Shown here: in pieces, positions 8,902-17,048 of the stretch
Numbering within the stretch: the first letter of the stretch is position 1
Layout: each line of letters starts with the position of its first letter
DNA from: Candidatus Phyllobacterium onerii
Lineage (GTDB): Bacteria > Pseudomonadota > Alphaproteobacteria > Rhizobiales > Rhizobiaceae
Direction of reading: 5' to 3'
DNA: 64,000 nucleotides
Assembly (NCBI RefSeq): GCF_028331445.1
Contig: NZ_JAQMHX010000008.1
Coordinates: 124,001-188,000 of the forward strand
Position numbers and translations under genes: made by a program
Notes under the pieces: generated by a model
What the model was told of the DNA's origin: nothing
Seen by the model: only the letters and a program-made list of their open reading frames with translations
The model's database searches: none

Positions 8902-9912
8902 CGCCTTGAGCCGTTTGAACTGAACCAGCCTGCTGGCTAGTTTTATGGCGTTTTCAAACGCCCCGGTATCAGCCACGCCTTTGCCGACGATATCAAACGC
9001 CGTCCCGTGTGCCGGGGTTGTGAAGACGGTATCGAGGCCGGCAGTTACGGTCACACCCCGATTGAATCCGCGCATCTTCGTCGCGATCTGGCCCTGGTCA
9101 TGATACATGGAAAGGACGCCGTCATAGTCTCCAGCAAAAGCTTTGAGATAGACTGTGTCGGACGGGAAGGGTCCCTCGCAGTTGATGCCCTTCGCCGCCA
9201 TGGCTTCGACAGCCGGGCGAATGATCTCGATTTCCTCGGTTCCGAACAGACCGCCTTCGCCGCCGTGTGGATTGAGCGCGGCGACGGCGAGCCGTGGAGA
9301 CCCGATCCCCGCCTTCTTCATCATCGTCGTCGCCAGAACAATTGCATCTTCGATTGCTGGGCGGTTGATCTGCTCGACGGCCTGTCTGAGCGAAACGTGC
9401 GATGTGACGCGCGACATCCACTGATTGTCGAGCACATTCATCTCGCTGAAATAGCCCTTGTGGCCGAGCAGATGAGCGAACATCTTGTGCTCGTCGGGAA
9501 ATTTCCATCCGCCATCATACATCGCGCGTTTGTTGAGCGGTGCGAAGGAAACGGCGTCGACCTCACCGGCCTTGGCGAAATCGATTGCCCGGGACAATGT
9601 TTCAGCGGTTACGCGACCGGATTCCGCGCTGCCGACCCCGGGTGCATAAAGTGCGGGATCGGTGTTGGCGAGGTCGATGAGCGGTACTGCATCGTCTGAC
9701 CAATCGATCGCGGCAGGCGACGCATAACGCTTATAGGAAAACGATACCCCAGCCTGACGCATCCCGAGATCTATCACCCGGGCATCGCCAACAACGACAA
9801 GCCTGGCTGTGCTCGACATCCGCCGGTCGTGCAGAATTCGCGCGGTTTGCTCCGGACCGATTCCCGTGCAATCACCTGGTGTCAGGGCAATGATCGGCAG
9901 TTCTGTGCTCAT
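8890..9912 (-). CDS. PdxA/PdxA2-like 4-phosphate dehydrogenase
   Basis: A 340-residue member of the PdxA family (4-hydroxythreonine-4-phosphate dehydrogenase; the PdxA2 branch oxidises D-threonate/D-erythronate 4-phosphates). Seen are the N-terminal ITALTPGD-like segment IIALTPGDCTGIGPEQ, SFAPLNKRAMYDGG, the HGGEGGLFGTEE motif, the metal/substrate segment MYHDQGQIATKM, and TPAHGTAFDIVGKG. The usual GHTE is replaced by PDEHKMFAHLLG, which favours PdxA2 over vitamin B6 synthesis. It overlaps the upstream dehydrogenase gene by 4 nt as the last gene of a three-gene minus-strand operon. No kinase (DUF1537) gene is visible nearby to make the phosphorylated substrate. Confidence 0.82.
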   Translation of the reverse strand: MSTELPIIALTPGDCTGIGPEQTARILHDRRMSSTARLVVVGDARVIDLGMRQAGVSFSYKRYASPAAIDWSDDAVPLIDLANTDPALYAPGVGSAESGRVTAETLSRAIDFAKAGEVDAVSFAPLNKRAMYDGGWKFPDEHKMFAHLLGHKGYFSEMNVLDNQWMSRVTSHVSLRQAVEQINRPAIEDAIVLATTMMKKAGIGSPRLAVAALNPHGGEGGLFGTEEIEIIRPAVEAMAAKGINCEGPFPSDTVYLKAFAGDYDGVLSMYHDQGQIATKMRGFNRGVTVTAGLDTVFTTPAHGTAFDIVGKGVADTGAFENAIKLASRLVQFKRLKALQG

Positions 9913-11012
9913 GACGCCCTCGAGGAACTTGAATTGGACGATGAAAGCGCCTCGGCGACCGCTCTTCCGCAGGAAATTGTATTTGCTGTGCCGCCGAGAT
10001 CACCGGTCCGCGAAGAGGGATCGGCGAGCACCACCTCGATTGCATCAATAATAGCTGCCGCCGCCTGCGGGTGACCGAGATGCTCCAGCATCATGGCGCC
10101 CGCCCAAATCTGCCCGATCGGGTTGGCGATGCCCTTGCCGGCGATATCCGGCGCCGAACCATGTACCGGCTCGAACAGCGATGGAAAATTGCGTTCGGGA
10201 TTGATGTTGCCGGAAGGCGCGATGCCGATGGTTCCCGTGCAGGCAGGGCCAAGGTCCGAGAGGATATCGCCGAAAAGATTGGATGCCACGACGACATCGA
10301 AGCGGTCGGGGTTGAGCACGAAGTGCGCGCAAAGAATATCGATGTGAAACTTGTCCCAGCGCACGTCGGCGTAGGACTTTGCCATCTCTTCCACCCGCTC
10401 GTCCCAATAGGGCATGGTGATCGAAATGCCGTTGGATTTGGTCGCCGACGTCAAGTGCTTCTTGCCACGACTCTGGGCGAGATCGAAGGCAAAACGGAGA
10501 ATCCGGTCGACGCCGATGCGGCTCATCACCGTCTCCTGAACGACGATCTCCCGCTCGGTCCCGGGGTACATCTTGCCACCGATCGAAGAATATTCGCCCT
10601 CGGTATTTTCCCGGACGACAAAGAAATCGATATCGCCCGGCTTGCGGCCTGCCAATGGTGACGGCACTCCTGGCATAAGCCGCACGGGACGCAGGTTTAC
10701 GTATTGGTCGAACTCGCGCCGGAACTGCAGGAGCGAGCCCCACAGCGAGACATGGTCGGGCACAGTCTCCGGCCAGCCGACGGCGCCGAAGAAGATCGCA
10801 TCGTGGCCGCCGATCTGCGCTTTCCAGTCCTCGGGCATCATGCGGCCGTGCTTCGCGTAATAATCGCACGAGGCAAAGTCGAAAGTGTCGAACTTCAAAT
10901 CGAGGTCGAATTTGTCCGCGGCGGTTTCGAGAACGCGCAATCCTTCCGGGACTACCTCTTTTCCGATGCCGTCGCCGGCAATCACCGCAATCTTGAGACT
11001 GTTGGCTGGCAT
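9909..11012 (-). CDS. Tartrate/D-malate dehydrogenase-like (isopropylmalate dehydrogenase family)
   Basis: A 367-residue NAD-dependent beta-decarboxylating dehydrogenase, closest in pattern to TtuC/YeaU (tartrate dehydrogenase/decarboxylase, D-malate dehydrogenase). Seen are the N-terminal GDGIGKEVVPEGLRVL, VNLRPVRLMPGV, FFVVRENTEGEYSSIGG (substrate and metal region), the DILSDLG aspartates and the NAD loop PVHGSAPDIAGKGIANP. The C-terminus carries an unusual serine run. It sits between a close paralogue upstream (12-bp gap) and the PdxA2-like gene downstream (4-nt overlap). It probably decarboxylates a hydroxy-dicarboxylate. Confidence 0.87.
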   Translation of the reverse strand: MPANSLKIAVIAGDGIGKEVVPEGLRVLETAADKFDLDLKFDTFDFASCDYYAKHGRMMPEDWKAQIGGHDAIFFGAVGWPETVPDHVSLWGSLLQFRREFDQYVNLRPVRLMPGVPSPLAGRKPGDIDFFVVRENTEGEYSSIGGKMYPGTEREIVVQETVMSRIGVDRILRFAFDLAQSRGKKHLTSATKSNGISITMPYWDERVEEMAKSYADVRWDKFHIDILCAHFVLNPDRFDVVVASNLFGDILSDLGPACTGTIGIAPSGNINPERNFPSLFEPVHGSAPDIAGKGIANPIGQIWAGAMMLEHLGHPQAAAAIIDAIEVVLADPSSRTGDLGGTANTISCGRAVAEALSSSNSSSSRAS

Positions 11013-11024
11013 CTTGTTTCCTTC

Positions 11025-12101
11025 CTATTCGTTGTCGCCGAGAATTGCCGCACAGACCGCCTCCGTGACCGTGTCCGTCGTGGCATTGCCGCGAAGGTCC
11101 GGTGTGTGAAGTGCCGGGTCAGCGGTGACCCGTTCGATGGCGCGCATGAGCCTTGCCGCGGCCTTGGGCTCGCCGAGATGTTCGAGCATCATCACCGCCG
11201 ACCAGAATGTACCCACCGGGTTAGCAATGCCCTTGCCGGTGATATCGAAGGCGGAGCCATGGATGGGTTCGAACATCGAAGGAAAGCGCCCTTCGGGATT
11301 GAGGTTTGCGGTCGGTGCAATGCCGATCGATCCGGCGAGTGCGGCGGCTAGGTCAGAGAGAATATCGGCATGAAGGTTTGTGGCGACGATCGTATCGAGC
11401 GATCGCGGATTGAGCGTCATGCGTACGGTCATGGCGTCGACCAGCATCTTGTCCCAGGTGACGTCGGGAAAATCGCCCGCAACCTCCCGGGCGATCTCAT
11501 CCCACAATACCATGCCATGGCGCTGAGCATTCGATTTGGTGACGACGGTCAGGAGCTTGCGCGGCCGCGATTGCGCCAGCTGAAAGGCAAAGCGCATGAT
11601 GCGGGATACGCCGGCGCGCGTGAAGATCGAGACTTCCGTAGCCACCTCTTCCGGCAGGCCCCGGTGTGAGCGGCCGCCTTGGCCGGCATACTCTCCCTCG
11701 GAATTCTCGCGGACGATGACCCAATCGAGATCCTCGGCAGTAACACCTCGTAACGGGCTTTCGATACCCGGCAGAATGCGGGTCGGGCGTACATTGGCGT
11801 ATTGGTCGAAAGGCTGGCAAATGGCGAGGCGCAGGCCCCATAGCGTCAAGTGATCAGGAACGTCTGGCGCACCCACCGCACCGAAGTAGATAGCGTCGAA
11901 AGCTTTCAATTTGTCGATGCCGCCCTCGGGCATCAGGACACCATTCGCCTTGTAGAAATCCGATCCCCAAGGGAAATTCTCGACATCGACAGTGAAATTG
12001 CCATCGCGGATTGCGCAGGCATCAAGGACACGAAGCCCGGCGGCAACAACCTCCTTGCCGATGCCATCACCGGGAATGGCTGCAATCTTGTGTGTCTTCA
12101 T
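11025..12101 (-). CDS. Tartrate/D-malate dehydrogenase-like (isopropylmalate dehydrogenase family), paralogue
   Basis: A 358-residue paralogue of the downstream dehydrogenase. The ATG ending at 12101 is preceded by AAGGAG at good spacing; an upstream in-frame start at 12131 adds a proline-rich stretch and is less likely. It keeps GDGIGKEVVAAGLRVLD, VRPTRILPGIESPL, WVIVRENSEGEYAGQGG, and EPIHGSAFDITGKGIANPVG. In that last loop the common SAPD is SAFD. It is the first gene of a three-gene unit reading away from the operator at 12171-12194. Two tandem TtuC-like enzymes suggest either two stereoisomers or two sequential acids, which is inference. Confidence 0.87.
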   Translation of the reverse strand: MKTHKIAAIPGDGIGKEVVAAGLRVLDACAIRDGNFTVDVENFPWGSDFYKANGVLMPEGGIDKLKAFDAIYFGAVGAPDVPDHLTLWGLRLAICQPFDQYANVRPTRILPGIESPLRGVTAEDLDWVIVRENSEGEYAGQGGRSHRGLPEEVATEVSIFTRAGVSRIMRFAFQLAQSRPRKLLTVVTKSNAQRHGMVLWDEIAREVAGDFPDVTWDKMLVDAMTVRMTLNPRSLDTIVATNLHADILSDLAAALAGSIGIAPTANLNPEGRFPSMFEPIHGSAFDITGKGIANPVGTFWSAVMMLEHLGEPKAAARLMRAIERVTADPALHTPDLRGNATTDTVTEAVCAAILGDNE

Positions 12102-12170
12102 TGATTGACTCCTTGGCGGCGCATTTGGCAATTCCGTTTCGATATACTCGGATGACGATTTTTTTCATGA

Positions 12171-12194
12171 TTGTCAATTATAAATTGTTGACAA
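12171..12194. promoter_or_regulatory. Divergent operator with TTGTnnACAA box
   Basis: TTGTTGACAA (12185-12194) is identical to the second box of the operator at 961-970 and is likewise followed by TTTACA. With TTGTCAA at 12171-12177 it also forms a 7-bp inverted repeat. It lies in the 166-bp gap between the divergent dehydrogenase operon (start 12101, minus) and the dehalogenase-like gene (start 12268, plus), so one bound repressor could govern both. No clear -10 element was found on either strand. Confidence 0.55.
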
Positions 12195-12267
12195 TTTACA
12201 GAAATGGGCATGACGTGATCTCCAGAATATCCTGCATGATTGATAGCAAGCGAGAAGGAGAAATGCG

Positions 12268-13221
12268 ATGTCGCTGACAGAGTCGATGTCCAAGGTGCCC
12301 CCGTTCTTTGAAGAAAAGGGAAAGCTGATGCACGGTTTCCGCTATGAGCGGATACGAACTGCGGGCGCCGAGATCAATGTAGCGATCGGTGGTGAGGGGC
12401 CACCGCTTTTGTTGTTGCATGGCAATCCGCTGACACATGTCAGCTGGCACAGGATCGCGCCGGCGCTCGCCAAAAGTTTTACTGTTGTTGCCCCGGATCT
12501 GCGCGGTTATGGCGACAGTTCGAAGCCTGATGGAGGAGACGATCATTCGGCTTACTCATTCCGTGCTATGGCTCAGGACAATGCTGAAGTCATGTCTCAC
12601 TTTGGCTTCGAGAGGTTTCAGGTTGCCGGACATGATCGCGGTGCGCGCGCTGCTTTCCGTATGGCGCTCGATTTTCCCGATCGCGTTGAGCGGCTGGCTT
12701 CGCTTGATATCGTGCCCACATATCATGCCCTTACCAACGTTACGCTCGGCTGGGGGCTCGAAGCCTATCATTGGTTTTTCATGGCGCAGAAGGCGCCGTT
12801 CCCTGAAAAGCTGCTGACGGCTGACCTTGACTACTACATCGACTACAAACTCAACAAGAAAGGCGTCGGCCTTGAAATCTTCAGCCCGGAAGCGATGGCT
12901 GAATACAAGCGCTGTACCACGCCTGAGCAGATCCATGCTGTATGCGAAGACTATCGGGCGACTGTCAGCGTCGATCTCGCCATGGACACGGCAGACTTCG
13001 GCAATCGCAAGATCGACTGTCCGGTCCTGGTTCTGTGGGGTTCCAACAGTCATTGTGGGCGTCATTTCGCTCCGCTTGAGGCGTGGCGGCCCTGGGCTCC
13101 CGACATGCGAGGATGGGCGATGCCAACCGGCCATTATCCGGCTGAACAACGTCCAGATCTTGTCTATGACGCGTTTTGGAAATTCTTCAACGGCCAGGAG
13201 CCGGAAGAGATCAAGGCTTAA
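12268..13221 (+). CDS. Fluoroacetate/haloacetate dehalogenase-like alpha/beta hydrolase
   Basis: A 317-residue alpha/beta hydrolase with all the hallmark residues of fluoroacetate dehalogenases. These are the HGNPLTHVSWH oxyanion region, DLRGYGDSSKP, nucleophile Asp123 in GHDRGAR with the carboxylate-binding Arg124 and Arg127, acid Asp147 (SLDIVPT), the halide-pocket pair His168-Trp169, a Tyr at 229, and catalytic His289 (TGHYPAE). The spacings from Asp123 to Asp147 and to His168 match those I recall for the characterised enzyme. RBS GAAGGAG is upstream. It would hydrolyse the C-halogen bond of a small haloacid to the hydroxyacid. The true substrate is unproven, since close relatives cleave chloroacetate or esters. 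It diverges from the dehydrogenase operon. Confidence 0.8.
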   Translation: MSLTESMSKVPPFFEEKGKLMHGFRYERIRTAGAEINVAIGGEGPPLLLLHGNPLTHVSWHRIAPALAKSFTVVAPDLRGYGDSSKPDGGDDHSAYSFRAMAQDNAEVMSHFGFERFQVAGHDRGARAAFRMALDFPDRVERLASLDIVPTYHALTNVTLGWGLEAYHWFFMAQKAPFPEKLLTADLDYYIDYKLNKKGVGLEIFSPEAMAEYKRCTTPEQIHAVCEDYRATVSVDLAMDTADFGNRKIDCPVLVLWGSNSHCGRHFAPLEAWRPWAPDMRGWAMPTGHYPAEQRPDLVYDAFWKFFNGQEPEEIKA

Positions 13222-13260
13222 TTCACGACTGCGCTGTAGGCGGCAGAAGTGGCGCTGTTA

Positions 13261-13295
13261 CCCTCCCCTTGTGGGGAGGGAGGCTGCGAAGCAGC
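13261..13295. repeat. Palindromic intergenic repeat with CCCCTTGTGGGG core
   Basis: CCCTCCCC-TTGT-GGGGAGGG (13261-13280) is a perfect 8-bp stem, followed by GCTGC-GAA-GCAGC (13283-13295). It sits between convergent genes and could terminate both. The same CCCCTTGTGGGG core occurs in the larger element at 59787-59963, which suggests a dispersed repeat family. Such repeats are common in Hyphomicrobiales genomes, as general knowledge. Confidence 0.6.
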
Positions 13296-13325
13296 AGTGA
13301 GGGGTCTTAGAACGAACTTGGCGAA

Positions 13326-14396
13326 CTAACCCAGTGCCGCAATAATTCCCTTTGTCATTCCGGCGGTGTCGGCGGTCCCCTTGATGTCGCGGGTACGCGT
13401 GGCGGGGTCGCCGAGTGCCGTAGCGATTGCTTTCTCCATGATGGATGCTGCCTCGACGGCCTGAGCTATCTTGCGGTTATGGCCTAGCCACTCGATCATC
13501 ATCCGTGCGGATTCGATCATGGCGAATGGGTTGGCTATGCCCTTGCCGGCGATGTCGGGAGCCGAGCCGTGCGTGGCCTGCGCCATGGCCAGGTTGCCCT
13601 CGCCGATACACAGGCCTGGCGCCATGCCGAGACCGCCAACGAGTCCCGCCGCTTCGTCCGTCAGTATGTCGCCGAACATGTTGGTGGTAACGATAACGTC
13701 GAAACTCTGCGGATCCCGAATGAGACGCATCGCCATGGTGTCGACGATAACCTCGTCGACAGTCACCTCGGGAAATTCCTTGGCGACCCGGTGGCACTCC
13801 TCGACAAACATGCCGCAACCGAGCTTGAACACAGTGTTCTTGTGGACAAGCGTTAGTCGTTTCTTACGTTGCTGCGCGATTTCGAATGCCGCCCGTGCCA
13901 CACGCGATGAGCCCACGCGCGTTATGACGCGAACCGAGATCGTCACATCTTCCGTCGGCCGGAATTCGCCAGAGCCGGCAACCACGTTGCGGTCGGGCTG
14001 AAACCCTTCATTGTTCTCTCGCACAATAACGAGGTCGATACCCTCATGAATCGCCCCGAGTCCAGGAAAGGACTTCGTCGGACGGACATTGGCGAATAGG
14101 TTGAAGCCCTTGCGCATGATTGGGTGCGGATTGATGGCTCCTGGAACTTTTGGATAGGCCTGATGCCCGATCGGACCGAGAATGAAGCCATCCATCTTCG
14201 AAAGCGTTTCCATCGTGCCTTCAGGAAAAGTCGAGCCGTGCGTGTCAAGCGCCGACCGACCGATCGGCATCGGCCGCCAATCGATTTGCAGACCCGTCTT
14301 GGCAGCAGCTGCGCGCGTCACTTCGACCGCTGCCGGCACGATTTCATGGCCGATGTCATCGCCGTTTAGAATGCCGATCACGAGATGGCTTGTCAT
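13326..14396 (-). CDS. Isocitrate/isopropylmalate dehydrogenase family protein
   Basis: A 356-residue third member of the beta-decarboxylating dehydrogenase family. It has VRPTKSFPGL, DLVIVRENNEGFQPDRN, a K-N-T loop (LVHKNTVFKLGCGMF), the metal aspartates DILTDEAAGL, and the NAD loop ATHGSAPDIAGKGIANP. The N-terminal loop reads LNGDDIGHEIV where the family has GDGIG, so the central glycine is Asp. It is more like isopropylmalate/isocitrate enzymes than the two TtuC-like proteins. It is last of the unit starting with the third MmgE/PrpD gene, just after the AbrB-type membrane protein. Substrate unknown. Confidence 0.85.
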   Translation of the reverse strand: MTSHLVIGILNGDDIGHEIVPAAVEVTRAAAAKTGLQIDWRPMPIGRSALDTHGSTFPEGTMETLSKMDGFILGPIGHQAYPKVPGAINPHPIMRKGFNLFANVRPTKSFPGLGAIHEGIDLVIVRENNEGFQPDRNVVAGSGEFRPTEDVTISVRVITRVGSSRVARAAFEIAQQRKKRLTLVHKNTVFKLGCGMFVEECHRVAKEFPEVTVDEVIVDTMAMRLIRDPQSFDVIVTTNMFGDILTDEAAGLVGGLGMAPGLCIGEGNLAMAQATHGSAPDIAGKGIANPFAMIESARMMIEWLGHNRKIAQAVEAASIMEKAIATALGDPATRTRDIKGTADTAGMTKGIIAALG

Positions 14397-14408
14397 GGAA
14401 CAATCCTT

Positions 14409-15503
14409 TCAATCAGAGGATGCGTCGAGGCGACGCGAAAAGGTTTCAAATATCCGAAACGTGAAGAGGATCGTCGTCATCACGACAGCAATCCGCGTGA
14501 TCTGGAATGCGGTCACGGTCGTGGCATCGAGATGCATTCCCGTAGCGGTGAGGGCCATTTCAGTGACCCCTGCCGGCGCCACGGCAAGCAGGCTCGTGAC
14601 GAACGAAAGGCCCGTCGCCGCCGAAAGCGCCAAGGCTATTGCCATGGCAACAGCAAGCAGGAACGCTGTGGTCACGAGAGCTGAAGAGGTTACCCGCCAT
14701 AGCCTGCCGAGCAGCGATCGTCTGAAGCGGCAGCCGAGCCAGACACCGATGACGACCTGCGCTATCGTCAGGACAATCGACGGAACCGCAAAAGGGCCAA
14801 AGCCAAAGCCTGAGACGATCGCGCCAATAGCCGCGGGAACAAGCAGCCAGCTATTGGGCAGCTTGAACCGTCGCACCAGAAATGCAGCGGCAGCGCCCAC
14901 GACGAACAGGGCAACGAGCGGTATTGCTTCGCCCCGAAACGGTATTGGCGCGAGATGAATGCCGCCATCCTCGCCAAAGATCGTTACGAGGAATGGAACG
15001 ATTGTCACAATCGATGTAACGCGGATCAGATGGACGACAGCGACAGTATCACTGTCCGCGTTCTTCTGATGGGCGACGACAGCCATCTCCGCAAGGCCGG
15101 CAGCGGCCGTAGCGAAGAAGGCGGTCTTGCGATCGGTGCCGGCAAGCTTTTGCAACAACAGCGCTGCAACCATTGTGGCGATAATCGTCAAGACGGTTGC
15201 TAGCAACATGAGCGGCAGCAGTTTCGCGATTGCAATGACCACGACGGGAACAAAGCGCAAGCCGATAGCCAGCCCGACTGCCACCTGGCCGAGCTCCCGG
15301 CCATAAGGCAATGCAGCAAGTGGTGCGCCCAAGATGGAGGCGCTGCCGCACGCCAGAAGCGGGCCCAGCAGATAGGGGAGCGGCATCGAGACGCTTCTAG
15401 CGATAGAAGCTCCTGCGATGCCGATCAGCAATGCCAGACCCATTCTCGCGAGGGTGCGGTCGAAGACACGCGGACCGCCACCCAATGTTCCCGAGTCTGG
15501 CAT
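14409..15503 (-). CDS. AbrB-family membrane protein (putative transporter/regulator)
   Basis: A 364-residue polytopic membrane protein matching the duplicated AbrB family (the membrane AbrB, unrelated to the Bacillus DNA-binding protein). Repeat one starts at RSVSMPLPYLLGPLLACG and repeat two at RFKLPNSWLLVPAAIGAIVSG; each half has about five helices with conserved Pro and Gly. It lies between an MmgE/PrpD gene and a dehydrogenase gene in one minus-strand unit (gaps 11 and 12 bp). A role in moving the same carboxylate is plausible but unproven, as the family has no settled substrate. Confidence 0.8.
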   Translation of the reverse strand: MPDSGTLGGGPRVFDRTLARMGLALLIGIAGASIARSVSMPLPYLLGPLLACGSASILGAPLAALPYGRELGQVAVGLAIGLRFVPVVVIAIAKLLPLMLLATVLTIIATMVAALLLQKLAGTDRKTAFFATAAAGLAEMAVVAHQKNADSDTVAVVHLIRVTSIVTIVPFLVTIFGEDGGIHLAPIPFRGEAIPLVALFVVGAAAAFLVRRFKLPNSWLLVPAAIGAIVSGFGFGPFAVPSIVLTIAQVVIGVWLGCRFRRSLLGRLWRVTSSALVTTAFLLAVAMAIALALSAATGLSFVTSLLAVAPAGVTEMALTATGMHLDATTVTAFQITRIAVVMTTILFTFRIFETFSRRLDASSD

Positions 15504-15514
15504 GATGGATTTCG

Positions 15515-16930
15515 TCAGGCGACGGAGATAAGACGCGCTGACAGATCGTCGAGCGTGCGTAGGTTTTCCAGCCCGCGCACCAGTTCGACGATCTCATCCG
15601 CTTTGCTGCGGGACATCCCTGCGAACTCGGCGTTTTCACGGAACTTGCCTGCTACCTCGTCATAGCTCATAGGGAATGCCGGGCTGCCCTTACCGAAATC
15701 GGCGCGGCCGGAAATCTTGCGGCCATCCTTGAGTTCGATATCGATCAGCGTTGTCATGAGATGATAACCCGCTGCTTCGGCCTCGTCGTCTATAACGAAA
15801 TCCACCTTCTCGATCATCGCCTTGACGTCCTCGCGTTCGACTGCGGCGTCCGTAAACTCGTTGAGGCCGGCGCGGCCTTCAAGCAGCAGGATCGCCATGC
15901 AGAATTCCATGGAGAATTTCGCCTGCAGTTCATCCTTGGGACGATGATGGATCAAGGCATTCGGCATATTGGAATTGGTGCCAACGCGTACATGCTTCAC
16001 GTCCTCGGCGCGAATACCATGCTCTTTGATCAATCGCAGCATTTCGGTCATTCCGGGGTGGGTGAGGGAGCCCGACGGATGCGGTTTGATAGAGATGCCA
16101 GGATTGGCGAAGGTCCAGGGGGCGCCCAGCTTGTCGAAGATTGCACTCTGGTCGTAGCCGCCGCCCGCTGCCGCAAAGAACCCGCGCGGTGCCTCGAGTA
16201 TCCGAGGCGTGGCGGTCCAGCCGTAGGAAGCGAACTGTGCCGCCGCTACGCCACTTTCCGAAGAACGTCCGGCATGGAATGGCTTTGTCATCGTGCCGAA
16301 ATTCTCGCGCAAACCCGCGGACTGGCTGCCCGCAATCGATAGCGCACGCTGCGTGGTCGCAACGTCGAAGCCCATTAGTCTGGCACTCGCTGCGGCGGCG
16401 GCGAAAGTTCCACATGTAGCTGTCGCGTGAAAGCCTGTCTGGTAGTGACGGGGCGCGATTGCTTCGGCGATCTTGCATTCGACCTCGACGCCGAGATGGT
16501 ATGCCAGCATGAAGTCCTTGCCGGAAGACCTGACAAGTTCGCCGATCGCAAAGGCAGCTGGCAAGGCAGGCGCCGTCGGATGTGTGAGCAGGCCATAGAC
16601 ACGGTCTTTGGCGACGGCCAATTGTGTGTCGTCATAATCATCCGCGTGGATGCCAACACCGTTGGCAAATGCAGCGAACCGAGGTGCTACCTTGCGGCCA
16701 CCGCCGATAACGGTCGCGGCGCCGTCAGCAAGCCCGAGATCTCCGAGATGCTGGCGAACGAGTTCGCCGCTTTTGGCGACCGAACCGGACAGTGCAAGAC
16801 CGAAGCCGTCGAGTATCGATTTCTTGCCTAACTCGATAACTTCCGTCGAAAGATCGGCAAATGCTGTCTCGACCACGAATTCGGCCACGTATTTCGTCAG
16901 CTCGATATCGACTGCCTTGTTCTGATTCAT
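15515..16930 (-). CDS. MmgE/PrpD family protein (third of three)
   Basis: A 471-residue MmgE/PrpD protein, close paralogue of the one at 1047-2468. The two share HADDYDDTQ/HAHDWDDTQ, YGLLTHPTAPALPAA, LGVEVECKIAE, NFGTMTKPFHAGRSSE and SIKPHPSGSLTHPGMTEM in the same order. First gene of the unit with the AbrB-type protein and the isopropylmalate-type dehydrogenase; a TTGTCAACAG box lies 70 bp upstream. Having one close pair plus one divergent copy in a single cluster suggests different stereoisomers or steps of one pathway, which is inference. Confidence 0.88.
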   Translation of the reverse strand: MNQNKAVDIELTKYVAEFVVETAFADLSTEVIELGKKSILDGFGLALSGSVAKSGELVRQHLGDLGLADGAATVIGGGRKVAPRFAAFANGVGIHADDYDDTQLAVAKDRVYGLLTHPTAPALPAAFAIGELVRSSGKDFMLAYHLGVEVECKIAEAIAPRHYQTGFHATATCGTFAAAAASARLMGFDVATTQRALSIAGSQSAGLRENFGTMTKPFHAGRSSESGVAAAQFASYGWTATPRILEAPRGFFAAAGGGYDQSAIFDKLGAPWTFANPGISIKPHPSGSLTHPGMTEMLRLIKEHGIRAEDVKHVRVGTNSNMPNALIHHRPKDELQAKFSMEFCMAILLLEGRAGLNEFTDAAVEREDVKAMIEKVDFVIDDEAEAAGYHLMTTLIDIELKDGRKISGRADFGKGSPAFPMSYDEVAGKFRENAEFAGMSRSKADEIVELVRGLENLRTLDDLSARLISVA

Positions 16931-16999
16931 CCCAAATCCTCTTATGTCACGTCTGTCTTGAGTAAATTCTCAAATCGACTGTGCTGGGAGGATTGTTAA

Positions 17000-17009
17000 T
17001 TGTCAACAG
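17000..17009. promoter_or_regulatory. TTGTnnACAA-type operator upstream of third MmgE/PrpD unit
   Basis: TTGTCAACAG matches the boxes at 941-950 and 12185-12194 in 9 of 10 positions and is preceded by TTGTTAA (16993-16999), so partly repeated. On the minus strand it contains TTGACA, a candidate -35 for the operon starting at 16930. It lies just past the end of the GntR gene at 17049. Confidence 0.5.
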
Positions 17010-17048
17010 TTTTGTGTTTGCAAAAGCCTCGAGCCATCGTGGACTGGA

